From positions 2,710,001-2,774,000 of the forward strand of contig CM051030.1 in NCBI GenBank assembly GCA_027627225.1: 64,000 bases of DNA, in the 5' to 3' direction. Below the pieces are notes generated by a model. It did not search any database. It was not told where the DNA came from and saw only the letters and a list, made by a program, of their open reading frames with translations. Positions 41,701-52,139 of the stretch are shown piece by piece. Position 1 is the stretch's first letter; the number at the start of each line of letters is the position of its first letter. This DNA is from Congeria kusceri (lineage: Eukaryota; Mollusca; Bivalvia; Myida; Dreissenidae). The position numbers and the translations under genes are program-made.

Positions 41701-43427
41701 AAACACAATTTGTACTCTGAACTGATATGATGTAATATGTATATTGTGGTTTGAAAAGAAATAAAAAACTTGAAATGATAAATAAAATAAATAAATAAAT
41801 AAAATCACGAACACGTATATATATCGGAATGGTCGAGAGGTGAGCGCGCTAGACTTTTGATCCGAAGGTCTCAGGTTCAAACCCCCTTGGGAGCAACATT
41901 TTTTGACGATTTTCTTGTTAAAACATATAAGCTCTTTAGATGCTTTAATTTGTCCAAAAAGATGTTTAATGGCATATTAAAAAGAAAAATACAAAATCTG
42001 TGAACAAGTCCCTTTAAATCGGAGATTTCTACTGAACTCCTATACTAAACTACCTCTTAAATGTAACACTATTATTAAAACACAATATTATTAAATTGTA
42101 TTCATTGCCAGGATCTAAGTCTGAAGTAATTGCAGCAGGAGTCTCAGTAGCAGTCGCACTTGTGATTGCAGCTGTTGTGATTGTTCTTGTCCTCAGAAGC
42201 AAGTAAGTTGATTAATGCGAATCGTAACACTTCAATAGTCTATAAACGACCATACGATACTGTTCACAAGTGAATTGAATAAGTCAAATTGTGGTACATA
42301 AATTGTCTATGTACCACCGTACGATAGTGTACGCATGTTACGAATTTCATAATCTTATTTCATTGGCCATTTTCAGAACCATTTTCAAACACGATTTACG
42401 ACATGGTTGTATATTCATTACTTTGTTGTTCATGTTTTTTTTTTTTTATATTGTTGCCTTCATGGTTTATGTGTTTCACCACATATATTTTTATAGAGAA
42501 AAGGTGTGCTTTGCATCTTCAAAGAGTTCAAGTTCTGAAAACATAGACGACAGTCGACACGTATCCTTGGCGAGGGTGGAATCCAAACCCAATGCCTATT
42601 ACCAAACACCGGGGGCTCCTGTGTTCCATCAAACCTACAGTGACCTGCAGAACACAGCCGGGTACCCCACGGTCACTGAAAAATATTATGCCGTAGTAGA
42701 CAGCGGTATTTCCACTACGGATTCCGAACAAAACGATTTCTACCAAACACCGGGTTCTCCTGCATCAAACCATACCTACTCTGTTCTGCAGAAGAGTAAA
42801 GGTGGTTCTAAGGTTTATGATGCCACAGCTGACAAAGGAACTTCCATTCGAAATAATAATGGAACAGTCGGAAGCCCTGACTCGGCAAATGCGTACTTCA
42901 TACTAGAGAAAGAAGGCTTTAAGCAACCAAACGCTGCCAAATTTCCTTCATCAGACGTCCATAACTACTTTGTTTTAGGAAAACAGCAACCAGCAGTGGA
43001 TAATGCTTCAATGAACGACAGGCTTCCATATTTTGTTCTGCAAAAACAAAATGGTGTCCAACCGGTTCACGAAAAGCCTTCAAATGATGCTAATCCCTAC
43101 TTCATATTAGAGAAGGAGGTAGCTGCTATTGATAAATCAACGCCCTTTAATGCACTGAATGTGGTTGGAACGGAGAGTGATGATGGCGATATGTACCAAG
43201 AGATAGATACGACTGACGAATACTTGGGGATCGATGATTCAAGTGATGTTGACAACAGCGATTACGATTGCACTAAGGAGGCATTCAGGGATTCGAAAGT
43301 TGAAGTCTCAGACAACATATACAACAAACTTAACTCTGAGGGCGATGAATATGATCACTTGCGCGTCGGAAACGGCAGCGTAAGAGCTGCGGAAAACGAG
43401 TATAACGTGACGTCTACCGTCGTTTAG
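38695..43427 (+). CDS. R3: mucin-like stalk receptor with long multi-tyrosine tail
   Basis: Four exons, 38695-38758, 39600-39869, 42112-42202 and 42497-43427, sum to 1356 bases, exactly 452 codons with the stop. They encode a signal peptide (residues 1-21), a ~90-residue Thr/Ser/Pro stalk (22-112), one membrane span (~117-138) and a 310-residue cytoplasmic tail. No lectin or WSC exon was found between the signal and stalk exons, an 841-base intron filled with repeats. R3 thus looks like the R1/R2 chassis without its ligand-binding domains, or with a mucin-like ectodomain. The tail has the richest set of YxxL motifs and one ITAM-like pair. The ATG is preceded by a conserved leader. An intact frame and strong splice sites argue that it is a real gene. 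No symbol is recognised. Confidence 0.72.
38975..39490 (+). repeat. Tandem repeats with aggtcaaggtcaaggtca core in R3 intron 1
   Basis: Three to four ~160-base units begin with ggtcaaggtcaaagtgaggt and continue with gttgtagtaagcggtgttgg and ctagacgaaacggtaaa. The core contains repeated AGGTCA. The block recurs at about 58635-59150 in SD2 copy 2. It looks like a dispersed mollusc-type repeat. Confidence 0.7.
39600..39869 (+). CDS. R3 exon 2: Thr/Ser/Pro mucin-like stalk
   Basis: A 90-codon, phase 1 to 1 exon with acceptor aatctag and donor caag|gtgata. It is dominated by T, S and P (for example PTTTSSKEPTTTSSTTDTTS) and ends QPDAAFEDSLQG. The juxtamembrane DAAFE block recurs in R4 (51311-51436, SDAAFENVSQG) and in the orphan copy at 59256-59546. 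Heavy O-glycosylation is expected (inference). Confidence 0.72.
40840..41808 (+). mobile_element. 5'-truncated LINE fragment (ORF2 C-terminus)
   Basis: The fragment reads KLSIDTKLRSFQYK, a stop, then YIIPNNYFLHKCKI, LCEFC, SNIHMFWEC and FWTCL. This is the C-terminal zinc-knuckle region of an L1/Tx1-like ORF2, distinct from the LINE at 5645. It ends in (aaat)n at 41785-41808. It is 5'-truncated and decayed, in sense within the R3 intron. Confidence 0.75.
41820..42025 (+). mobile_element. tRNA-derived SINE-like element
   Basis: An A-box tggtcgagagg and B-box ggttcaaaccc are correctly spaced (41830-41883), followed by an AT-rich body ending acaagtccctttaa near 42015. The acceptor stem does not pair, so it is not an intact tRNA gene. 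It ends 86 bases before the R3 membrane exon. Confidence 0.6.
42112..42202 (+). CDS. R3 exon 3: transmembrane segment
   Basis: The exon runs phase 1 to 2, with acceptor ttgccag and donor gcaa|gtaagt. It encodes GSKSEVIAAGVSVAVALVIA then AVVIVLVLRSK. The uncharged span ends in a basic stop-transfer sequence. The start GSKS aligns with GSTS of the R4 remnant at 51682. Confidence 0.78.
42497..43427 (+). CDS. R3 terminal exon: 310-residue multi-YxxL tail with ITAM-like pair
   Basis: The exon starts in phase 2 after tttatag and ends at TAG 43425-43427. Tyrosine motifs in order are YQTPGAP with TYSDLQ, YQTPGSP with TYSVLQ, NAYFILEKE, HNYFVLGK, LPYFVLQK, NPYFILEKE, MYQEI, EYLGI, then DNIYNKL-x6-YDHL (43320-43361), and finally ENEYNVTS near the C-terminus. 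LPYFVL fits the ITIM consensus [ILVS]xYxx[ILV]. YNKL-x6-YDHL fits ITAM spacing. The repeated YF[VI]L-[EQG]-K units look like tandem docking sites. An AATAAA lies at 43771. Confidence 0.82.
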
Positions 43428-43770
43428 AAATGACTCAAAGGTTAATAGAAACGCATGTGCATACAAACTGACTGCTTTCAAATAATCACAAAACTGCCTT
43501 AATTTTACAATACATGTATGCAAATATTATTGTATTTTACTACACTGTGTTTGACTGTATTTGAATGTTGCGTATATATTTCGGCGCTCGCATATTTTAT
43601 ATTTAATGTTTATATTGTAGATTGTATTTTCCTCGTCCATGTTTCTTCTATACTGTGTCTTTATGAGTAAAAATCATTTCATATTAATTCTTTACATACT
43701 GGTACTGCTTCACTTTGGAATGAGCGAGCCACATGGCAACTTGTCCCCATGTATGAGTCAGTATTCATCA

Positions 43771-43776
43771 AATAAA
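43771..43776 (+). promoter_or_regulatory. Candidate poly(A) signal of R3
   Basis: AATAAA lies 344 bases after the R3 stop, the first canonical hexamer in this 3' flank. Confidence 0.4.
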
Positions 43777-44544
43777 ATTAAAATGATAAAACAATAACAT
43801 TCGAGCTCAAAAATGCAAAATAAACCAATCACAGAACTAAACTCACGGATGATTCTAGGTCGCCAGCAAATGATTTCAACCGTACGACAATTGGTATATA
43901 TATGATTGTTCAACTGAGCTATCTGGAAATCTGGCCCAGTGTTCACTAATGATTAACTATAGGATCAAGACCAAACTTAGTTGCTCTTGATCTTCTAGCT
44001 CAACTATAAAATAATTTCTACTAGATAAAATGACACAAATGTTTGTTAAGCTTTGATGACAATATTCCGCTCAGATAGAAAATCTGCGCTGAGAGGAGTT
44101 CATTATTATTAAAATTGATCCAGAAATTTAGTAAACGCCATTTTTGGAGTCAGATCCTAAAACATCTGGCTCAAGTTCATCTTGAACCTGACAATCAGGC
44201 TCAACTTCTTGTGTGAACATGGGGCCTGCACAATATCTTCATTAATGAGATTATTAACAAGAGCTTTCGGAGGACAGCGCGCTCGACTTTTCTTGTGCTT
44301 GTCAGAGTTACTGGCATTTTTTTTTATAAAACAAGAAATATGGAAATTCAACGAAAACTATTTTTTTCTAACGAAATGCATTAAAGTCAGTACATCAATA
44401 CACTTTTTAGTTAAAATTGCCTTTGACCTTTACCCCAACCACACCATATGCAATCCCAAGCGAGGTCTCGATATAAGGTATCTATGTATTAAGTGTCCTT
44501 AAAAGATCTCAATGCATTCTCAAGTTATTGATGGAAACAGTTTT

Positions 44545-45000
44545 TCTATTTTAGTAACAGTGACCTTGACCTTGATATAAATATATTTTTACAATGTTTC
44601 AAACAGCGTATAAAAAACTGTAAAACCCAAGACTGGCACGACGACATTAATACATCCTCGCGCTGTGACACTTATAAACAATTTAAGTCAGTCTTAACCC
44701 CTGAGAAATATTTAACTGTAGACATATCTTTTAAGTTACGACGAGCGTTTGCCCATGTTCAAACCACAAATTGAACATAGAACTAGGACGACATTTTAAC
44801 GTACGACGGGAAAGTAGAATTTGTCTATTCTGTTTAACACAAACCAACACATTCGTCTTGGAGAACGAGTCTCATGCGTTCTTTGATTGCCCTCAGATTA
44901 TGATCTACGAAACAGTTACCTATATAACTGGTATAGTGGTCAGAGAAACCAAATGTCTTTTAACGTGTTGATGTGTAGCACTGATATTTGTATTATAAAA
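44545..45000 (+). mobile_element. LINE remnant (ORF2 C-terminal zinc knuckle)
   Basis: Fragments in shifting frames read SFKLRRAFAHVQTTN, then RICLFC, then ENESHAFFDCPQI. The CxxC...H...C order matches the C-terminus of LINE ORF2. It has stops and frameshifts. Confidence 0.6.
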
Positions 45001-45049
45001 CAATTAACATTCTATGTTTCGAAACTAATGAACGCTATTGAAAACAGCT

Positions 45050-45600
45050 AATTGCATTGTCATCATGAAAAAAGTGGCTTATTTGAATTGTATTGAAATG
45101 GTTATATATATTATATTCAGGGCCTCATACATGCATCGTATAGTCATTACAAAACGAGAGCAGTGTATGTTGAATGCAAATGTACTGTTTTACTATATAT
45201 CTCGATCTATGCATAATAGATATCTATAAAGTGACACATTGGCCTATTTGAATTGTATTTATTGCACTGTTATAATTATGCTGTACTCTAATTCGGAGCT
45301 CTAATTTTGAAAACAGAACTATCGGAAGTGATAGGAATCTGATTATGTTGTATTCTGGGTCCGACATATAAATGTTATTACCAGTATGAAAACACAAAGG
45401 CATATCTGAATGGATTTGAAACCATAATATATGTAATAAATGTTGGATTCTGGGCCGGATAAATACATGGTATTCTGTGCCAGATATTTAAATTTCATCA
45501 CTATTATGAACACAAGGTGGTATATTTCAATATGTATTGTAGCTGTTATATATGTTGTATTCTGGGCCGGAGGCCTATATTTACATGTGTACAATAAATT
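45050..45600 (+). repeat. Degenerate ~100-bp tandem repeats
   Basis: Recurrent blocks include ttgaattgtatt, ttgtattctgggccgga and tatgaaaacacaaggtNgta. They form a decayed tandem array with no coding signal. Confidence 0.5.
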
Positions 45601-45709
45601 CTGGAAATTCTGGTTCCGTGGCAAAGTCTGTACGGGTAATTCAACTAATGAAACGATGCAGTTAGGGAGAAGTAAATACAGATAAAAATATACCGAGTGT
45701 AAATGTTAA

Positions 45710-46045
45710 GGCGTAAAATAAATATGTTTTGTATCAGGTTACATGCCCAAAACAATTAGGGTAGGTAGGCAGGGATATATTTGTTTATTATCTTTCTTTT
45801 GGTAAATGGACAGCTTGAAGATTCTAAACCTAAATGAATGTTAAAACATATCGGTAATATCCTTAAACATGGTTTTGAAGTGGATGCTATCAAAACAATA
45901 CACTTATTTATCCAAAACATATATTTATTTGTAAAAGGTAAATAAAACAAAAGCAAAATCTGAAAACCCCAATTAAATGGTCTAGGTTCTGAGCATCTTT
46001 TTAGGGTAGGTCACGTAACCTGAAACAAACATATTTTTTTACGCC
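45710..46045. mobile_element. MITE with ggcgtaaaataaatatgttt ends
   Basis: The left end ggcgtaaaataaatatgttt then tgtatcaggttac is matched at the right by gtaacctgaaacaaacatat then ttttttacgcc, an inverted repeat of ~33 bases. TAA flanks both sides (45707-45709 and 46046-46048). The 336-bp length and TAA duplication suggest a Harbinger-type MITE (inference). Confidence 0.72.
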
Positions 46046-46509
46046 TAAGTAAAATCAATATTTAAGGTATTTTATATAGTGAAAACAATTTGTGTTAATT
46101 GTATACAAAAGGTTAATAAATTTAAAAAATGCTACCTTGATACAAATTAGGTTTACTATATTTAAGTTAAATATTTTTTATGCATATATTAAGTTCATAT
46201 TGTCAATATATGTTCAAGCATATTAATATTAACGACATATATATACGGCATGATTTGTATTATATTTTTGTATTTGTTTGCTTTTGAGGGATTATATTAT
46301 GAAGATTAGAATATTACAGCAAACTGACATGTATTTTTATTGCACCCTAGTTGTGTATTTGTTTATATCTCAAACGATCTATGTGTTACGTGTTGAACTA
46401 GTATAACACATTTTTGTCCAGCATACCAACCCGTACTTTGAGTATTTTAGTCGGAAAATATATGTGTTCATTTCTCATCGTTATAAAAAGGATTATTGTT
46501 TTTAGACAG

Positions 46510-46736
46510 CATGTGCGCAAGTTTAGAAGTTCCAAAAGCCGAGTACCATATTTCATCAGAGGACGTCACATGCTAAAGTAGTCCGACAGGCTGTCAGCTG
46601 GTAAAACCAGAATATCTATACAACTATACCACAGGGTAAATATTTGCAAAACATAACTTCACAATGCAACAAGACATCCCTGAAGAAGGTGTTTGGATTG
46701 GATATTTCAAGGACTTTACAGAGTTGGAGTATATAG
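46510..46736 (+). pseudogene. R4 exon remnant: CTLD N-half with two stops
   Basis: One frame gives AEYHISSEDVTC, stop, CQLVKPEYLYNYTTG, stop, then EEGVWIGYFKDFTELEYIG to a donor at atag|gtatat. It aligns without gaps to the R5 exon 62108-62365 around AEYYISS, CELARPEYIYN and ENGVWIGY. Both stops are TAA. Confidence 0.78.
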
Positions 46737-46784
46737 GTATATGTTCGTCGATTATGTATACTAATAGAAAAAGACTGGACATGT

Positions 46785-47480
46785 TTTTTATCCCATCATC
46801 ACGCCTGCATTGACGAAATAATACCCCGTGGGATAAAGTTAGCTTTATTCCACCTTGTTGAATACAGCAAACACGCGCATTATAATGACGTCATTTCGTT
46901 TACTTTCGTGACTTAATTTGGTGTTATCCAGTGATTTTCGTTCGTTTATTTTTAAAATAAAAACTGAACATAATGGGATAAATAGAATACCAGGTAAGTG
47001 TTGAATACATATAAGTTTATTTGCTCGGCACAAAAACCTAAACCACCCGCCAAGGTTAGTGGTAAGGTTTTCTAAGCCTCGCTTAATAAACGTATAGATC
47101 TGTATTAAACACTTGCCTAGTTTTCTATATTTATCCCATCATCTCGCCTGCATTGCCAAATAACACCCCGTGGGATAAACTTAGATGTATTCCACCTTGC
47201 TGAATACAGCAAACACGCGCATTATAATGACGTCATGTTGTTTATTTTCGTGAAGTCATTTGATGTTTTTAGTGTTGTTCAGCGATTTTCTATCATTTTT
47301 AAAATAAAGAAATATAGTCATCAGATGATGTGATAAATAGAATAGCAGGTAAGTGTTGAATACAGATAAGTTTATTTGCGTGGCACGAAAACCCTAACCA
47401 CGGGCTCGTGGTTTAGGTTTTCTAAACCTCGCTAAATAAACTTATCTGTATCAACACTAGCCTAGTATTCTATATTTATT
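46785..47480. repeat. Two tandem copies of a ~345-bp palindromic element
   Basis: Each copy starts near tatcccatcatcNcgcctgc and carries ccccgtgggataaa, ttcagcaaacacgcgcatta or a close variant, and a central inverted repeat gtgttgaataca...gcctcgctNaataaac. The two copies are ~340 bases apart. It looks like a dispersed MITE in tandem. Confidence 0.65.
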
Positions 47481-47587
47481 GCGAATTTTAATATGTTCTA
47501 AGATTTAAATATGGCTGAATTTGATATCAAACTTTTGGATATACATTGAACTAATCAATAATAGTAATGCCCTTACAAATTAACCAA

Positions 47588-47646
47588 CATTTAAACGCTA
47601 GCGTCATCCAAACGAACCATTTAAACGCTAGCGTCATCCAAACGAA
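47588..47646. repeat. Direct duplication of a 30-bp unit
   Basis: The unit catttaaacgctagcgtcat then ccaaacgaa occurs twice in a row. The palindrome acgctagcgt is in each copy. Confidence 0.85.
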
Positions 47647-48899
47647 ACATAAGTGATTTTAAAAGTTGCAAAGACGACCACGATACTTGTTTTTGATGTT
47701 TTTAAAGATTTAAAACCACCGTTTATTTTTTAAATAAATTATAATAGATCAATTTTTACAAGCAGAATAATTATTGATTAGTTCAATTTATAACCTAAAT
47801 TTTGATACCAAATTCATCTATATTTATATCTCAAAACATATAAAATTATGCATTGAAAACATTACCAGTTTCTTTTTTCTATTATTATAATTTGTAACAA
47901 ATTTAATCAGCAATAATTCGAAGGTTTAAATATTGTTTCATATTATACTAAATTACATACCAGAAATGTCGGCTAATATTTTCATGAATTTGTAATCATT
48001 AATGGAAATTATTATTATTATGAAATTTCCAATGCACAACATATTTCATACACATAATATGCACATTTTCGATAATGATGTTACGTGTTAATCTGTAAAT
48101 GATTAATTCAGTTAGAAAAAAAAACCTTCGAAATTTATTCGTTATAAGCTTCGTTAAATTCACTCTCTAAGTACCGAATAAAAGAGAAGTGACACAAATA
48201 TAGAAAAGAAGTAGCGACACTACATGGAAAGTCAGCGTAAACAAACAGGCACACATTGGATAGTCTACATTTGAAAACAGAAATATTATTTCTTATTATA
48301 TACCTACTTATATCATCCAATCAGCTGTCGTCGTTTGTGCCACGTGACCGTCCAATATTTCACTATATTGGACGCGCGTGCGTTCAATATAGTCCGTATT
48401 AAACGACCCGAATATAAACATACGATAATGTCCGAGTACTCCAAAACTGAACGAATATATGCAACTTTCAGTTTTACCTTGATTAATGGTGACTCCTAAC
48501 CACTTCTCCGAAAACGTGTTTTAAAATCCAGCAACGATCAATTCAATTACTTTTTATATATCCACGAAGATTTTTTCTTGTAAACCGTGCTTACCAGAAA
48601 CACAGCTGAAATGCATTGGACTTGCCAATTGGGTCGTCCAATATGGTATGCCAGCTGTCCAAATACCACCGTATTGCACAGAACGATGTTAAATAACCTA
48701 ATATTATTAAACATTTTAAAAAGACGAATGTTAATAAATTAATGCGTTGTTGCTTCACCATATTTGTAGAACACATACTATTGTAAAAACCAATATATTT
48801 TTTCAATAAGTTCGCGGATAGGTGTGGTATTCTTCAAAAGTGAGCACGGTGAACGTTATGGGTTAAGCTGAATGCAATCACCATTACAACGGAACTTTT

Positions 48900-49500
48900 G
48901 GATTATTTAATAACTGGAAGAAGGAGGTAACAATACAATAATTGTTGCATGTATTTCATGTATAAAACAAGAAAAACAAAAATTGTCACGCGAGTGACGG
49001 ATATACCCAACACAATATGGCCTTGAAACAAAACTATGGCATCCATATGAAAGAAATGGACACAAAGAGAATTCTTAAATTTGTGAATGTCTAACGGTGT
49101 ATTTGGCAAATTTTGATATCAGTAGGAGCCATAACTCTGTCAACATTTAGTGGTTTATAAACAAAGTCGAACTTGACCTATATTTTATGATGTTACACCT
49201 ATGTACCAAATATAATGTAAGTATGTGGAGCCTTTCCTGAGTTATTGTCCGGAAACCGTGTTTAGGGAATTTAAGTCAAAAAGGGGCCAAACTCTGTCAA
49301 AATTTAGCGGTTTGTACCCAAAGTCGACCTGTATTCTATGATGTTACACATTTGTAGCAAAAATGATTTGAATATGTTCAGCCATTCTTGATTTAACATC
49401 CGGAAACCATGAACACCAACAGACCGACAGACCGGCAGACCGACGGACCAATAAGCTCACTCCTATAACCACCCCCGTAAAATGCGTTTGTAGGGGCATA
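48900..49500. repeat. Dispersed repeat ending in gaccgacNgaccNNcagacc block
   Basis: The region holds two diverged copies of a segment around ggccaaactctgtcaaaatt, ggtttgtaNccaaagtcga and tatgatgttaca. It ends with accaacagaccgacagaccg and aataagctcactcctataac then cacccccgt. It appears to be a degenerate dispersed element with a short-period tail. No gene is seen. Confidence 0.5.
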
Positions 49501-49559
49501 ACAAAGATGATACGCTTAATAGGGCGCCGTATACAGCGCTTCTGGAAAGCTTCTGGAAA

Positions 49560-49690
49560 ACACTAGCAGATCATTGGCAACGAAGGTCCAAAACATAGCA
49601 GGTCAATCTGAACGCAGGTCAAAAACATAGCTGGCCATTGGGAACGAAGTTCCAAAACATAGCAGGCCATTGGGAACGAAGGTCCAAAAC
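49560..49690. repeat. ~32-bp tandem repeat, about 4 copies
   Basis: Units follow ccattgggaacgaaggtcca then aaacatagcagg, with small differences. Confidence 0.75.
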
Positions 49691-49897
49691 AGTCTAATCA
49701 CGTTAGCTCACTGTACAATAAAAGCTTGAAGTATAAACACATTAATAGTTCAGAAGGAATCAAGACTTAATTCTCAATTGCTAAACTACGTAACAACGGC
49801 TATTGTAAAGAAATGGACTTATCCATTTTACAGTATGCGGGGTGTACAGATTATTCTGACGTTACAGCTGCTGCGGCTGCTGTTTTTGTTGTTTTAA

Positions 49898-49947
49898 CAG
49901 TAGTGGTAGTAGAAGCAGTAGTAGAAGAAGTAGTAGTATTGGTAGAT

Positions 49948-50004
<57 letters not shown>

Positions 50005-50034
50005 GTAGTAGTAGTAGTAGTTGTAGTAGTAGTG

Positions 50035-50102
<68 letters not shown>
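49898..50102. repeat. GTA trinucleotide microsatellite
   Basis: About 200 bases of (GTA)n with a few interruptions. It produces poly-Val and poly-Thr frames on the two strands, which are not genes. Confidence 0.95.
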
Positions 50103-50103
<1 letters not shown>

Positions 50104-50654
50104 TTGTGCAATTGTAATAACGGAAATGTATTCTTGTCACTTGTAAAATATTACAGTCCATACTGCAAGATGTTTGTGTTGCTTGCAGATTGAATGCGGC
50201 CGTGTCCTTTACGTAAACTATGAGCTGCTCGTGCATAAAAGTTGTAAACCATGTACGGGACTCATCTGTGATAGATACGTAGTAACAGCAGTTTATAAAC
50301 CATTTTCAGTCAATTATTTCCGATAAAATGAATTTCAAACGAAAATAAGAACGTGCTAACATTGTTTGTTGTTTGAAAAAAAATAAATGAGCTGTCCAGC
50401 CGATTAAACTTACAAATTTTCTTATGCAATGATTTTATTCAAGGTCATAACCTAGTAAACCGATCGGTTCTATGTGTGATGCTCCGGATTGCAAAACAAA
50501 AGTATGGTGCAAAAAAGGTAGCAAACATGTTCATTTGATACTGTAACCATACTGGTATTTTCACTTGCGCAATTGACAGGTCAGTCTGTTTTGTTCTAAA
50601 ACATGGTATCAACATTGTATTAAGTATGACCATAAATGGCATATACTAACGTAG

Positions 50655-50834
50655 AATACCGAATTGAACTTGATAACAAATTTAGCACTGCTCGAAAGTT
50701 TGCTGCATGGGGCGAGGCGAAAGATTACTGCGCCAGAAAGTCCTCAGTCCCGTCAACCGCCTTAAGCTTTCGCTGCAAGGATGAACAGATGTTCACTAGT
50801 ATTCTTCGCGAGTGGACTCTACATCAAGGAAACG
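50655..50834 (+). pseudogene. R4 exon: second CTLD-like N-half (open)
   Basis: A 60-codon, phase 1 to 1 exon with acceptor acgtag and donor aacg|gtgtgt. It reads FAAWGEAKDYCARK, then a Cys, then FTSILREWTLHQGN. W-x2-A-x2-Y-C is the standard CTLD opening. It is open but belongs to a broken gene. Confidence 0.6.
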
Positions 50835-51310
50835 GTGTGTGTGTCTCAAACACTATTGTAAGACTTTTCGTTACAACAATCTTTAGTGAAATTAAAAAAA
50901 ACACACACAAGATCATGTAGACAAGAGAGAATATATGCGCCACTGTAAAGCATCAGAGACTTTATTTGATCACTTTATTATTGGGTGTTTACAAAATACA
51001 CAAAGAGATTATTTTAGTCATTGTAAAACAATAATGGTATCATCATACCGTATCATGTTTGTAATTTATCACATTATCTAGTTATTTGGAATTTCGTTAT
51101 TGTAGCATTGAAGTGCGGTGTTTTTTCCTTTACAATGTGTGTATGCATAAATGATGCAATAATACTTGCAACAATAGTGGATCACATAAAAGACATGCAA
51201 CATTTTTATCGCATAAAAAATTAGTGAGTTTCTTAATCGTATTACTATATATCATGATATAATTGTATTGTTAACGTCTTCCTTCTCACATACAACAACA
51301 CCGAACACAG

Positions 51311-51436
51311 AGTCAACAACTATTTCGTTCTCACTTACAACAACCCCGACCAAAACTTCTTCGTTCTCATCATCGACAACTGACACTACGCCAACCAGCG
51401 GTGAATCGGACGCTGCCTTCGAAAATGTGTCACAAG
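51311..51436 (+). pseudogene. R4 exon: Thr/Ser stalk (open)
   Basis: A 42-codon, phase 1 to 1 exon. It is rich in T, S and P, reads STTDTTPTSGESDAAFENVS then QG at donor caag|gttgga. The end matches the R3 stalk end. The acceptor is taken at acacag|agtc. Confidence 0.6.
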
Positions 51437-51681
51437 GTTGGAATTGAATAAAATAGTATACCCAAAGATATATAATTATTTTTTTGAGTATTTAATAATG
51501 CGTCAAGCGAAATTTTTAATTGCATCGTAAATATATGTTTGATATTTTCCTTGAATGTTTAGGTCTACAAATATTTATCAATTTAAGCGAAAATTTATAC
51601 TCAGCCCCCGTCTTAATTACCACTTAAATAAAATACTACCGACAAAAAGAATAGAATCGTAAAATGTGTTTCTTTGCCAGG

Positions 51682-51945
51682 ATCTACGTCTGTAACAGCA
51701 AGCTTTCCATCGGTATTTTGGAAAACACGTGTATCGCATAGCGTAATCAATTCAGCGGCTTGTTTGTATGTCATAATCGCCGAATAGTTAGCGCGACAGA
51801 CTTGATCGCGGCGGACGTGGATCACGACCTGGGGAAGGCAACGTTTTCGGGGTTTTTTCTTTATAATATATGTGTGTTGGTTAGTCTAAATGTTTTTGTT
51901 TTTGCAGATAATACATTAAGTGATTAGTCCCTTTAAGTTAAAAAG
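51682..51945 (+). mobile_element. SINE-like insertion replacing the R4 membrane exon
   Basis: The exon begins at 51682 after ttgccag as GSTSVTAS, like R3, but hydrophobic sequence is lost after about 51705. Sequence at about 51740-51945 has a tRNA-like head (aatagttagcgcgacagact) and ends tgattagtccctttaag, as in the SINE near 42015. Beyond it, similarity to the R3 intron resumes (cagtacgataccgtacacgt). Confidence 0.58.
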
Positions 51946-52139
51946 GTGCAATAAAATTATTTAAGCACGACAGTACGATACCGTACACGTGTGTGTATTT
52001 TATGTTCTTTCTTTCTTTTAAACACGATTCTTTACAAACTTATATATTTATTGTTTAGTAAAGCGGAACTGTTTCTCGTAAAGTTGTATTTTTTGCGTGT
52101 AAAATCTTTGTCTTCAAGGTGCAGATGTTTAACAGCAAA

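Noticed and set aside
41825..41895. tRNA gene with A and B boxes
   Set aside because: The boxes are present but the 5' and 3' ends do not form an acceptor stem; a SINE-like tail follows.
43850..43940. Minus-strand tRNA-like sequence (A-box tagctcagttg)
   Set aside because: The B-box is degenerate and no cloverleaf forms; possibly an old SINE head.
49813..50193. Poly-Val / poly-Thr / poly-Leu proteins
   Set aside because: Pure translation of the GTA microsatellite.
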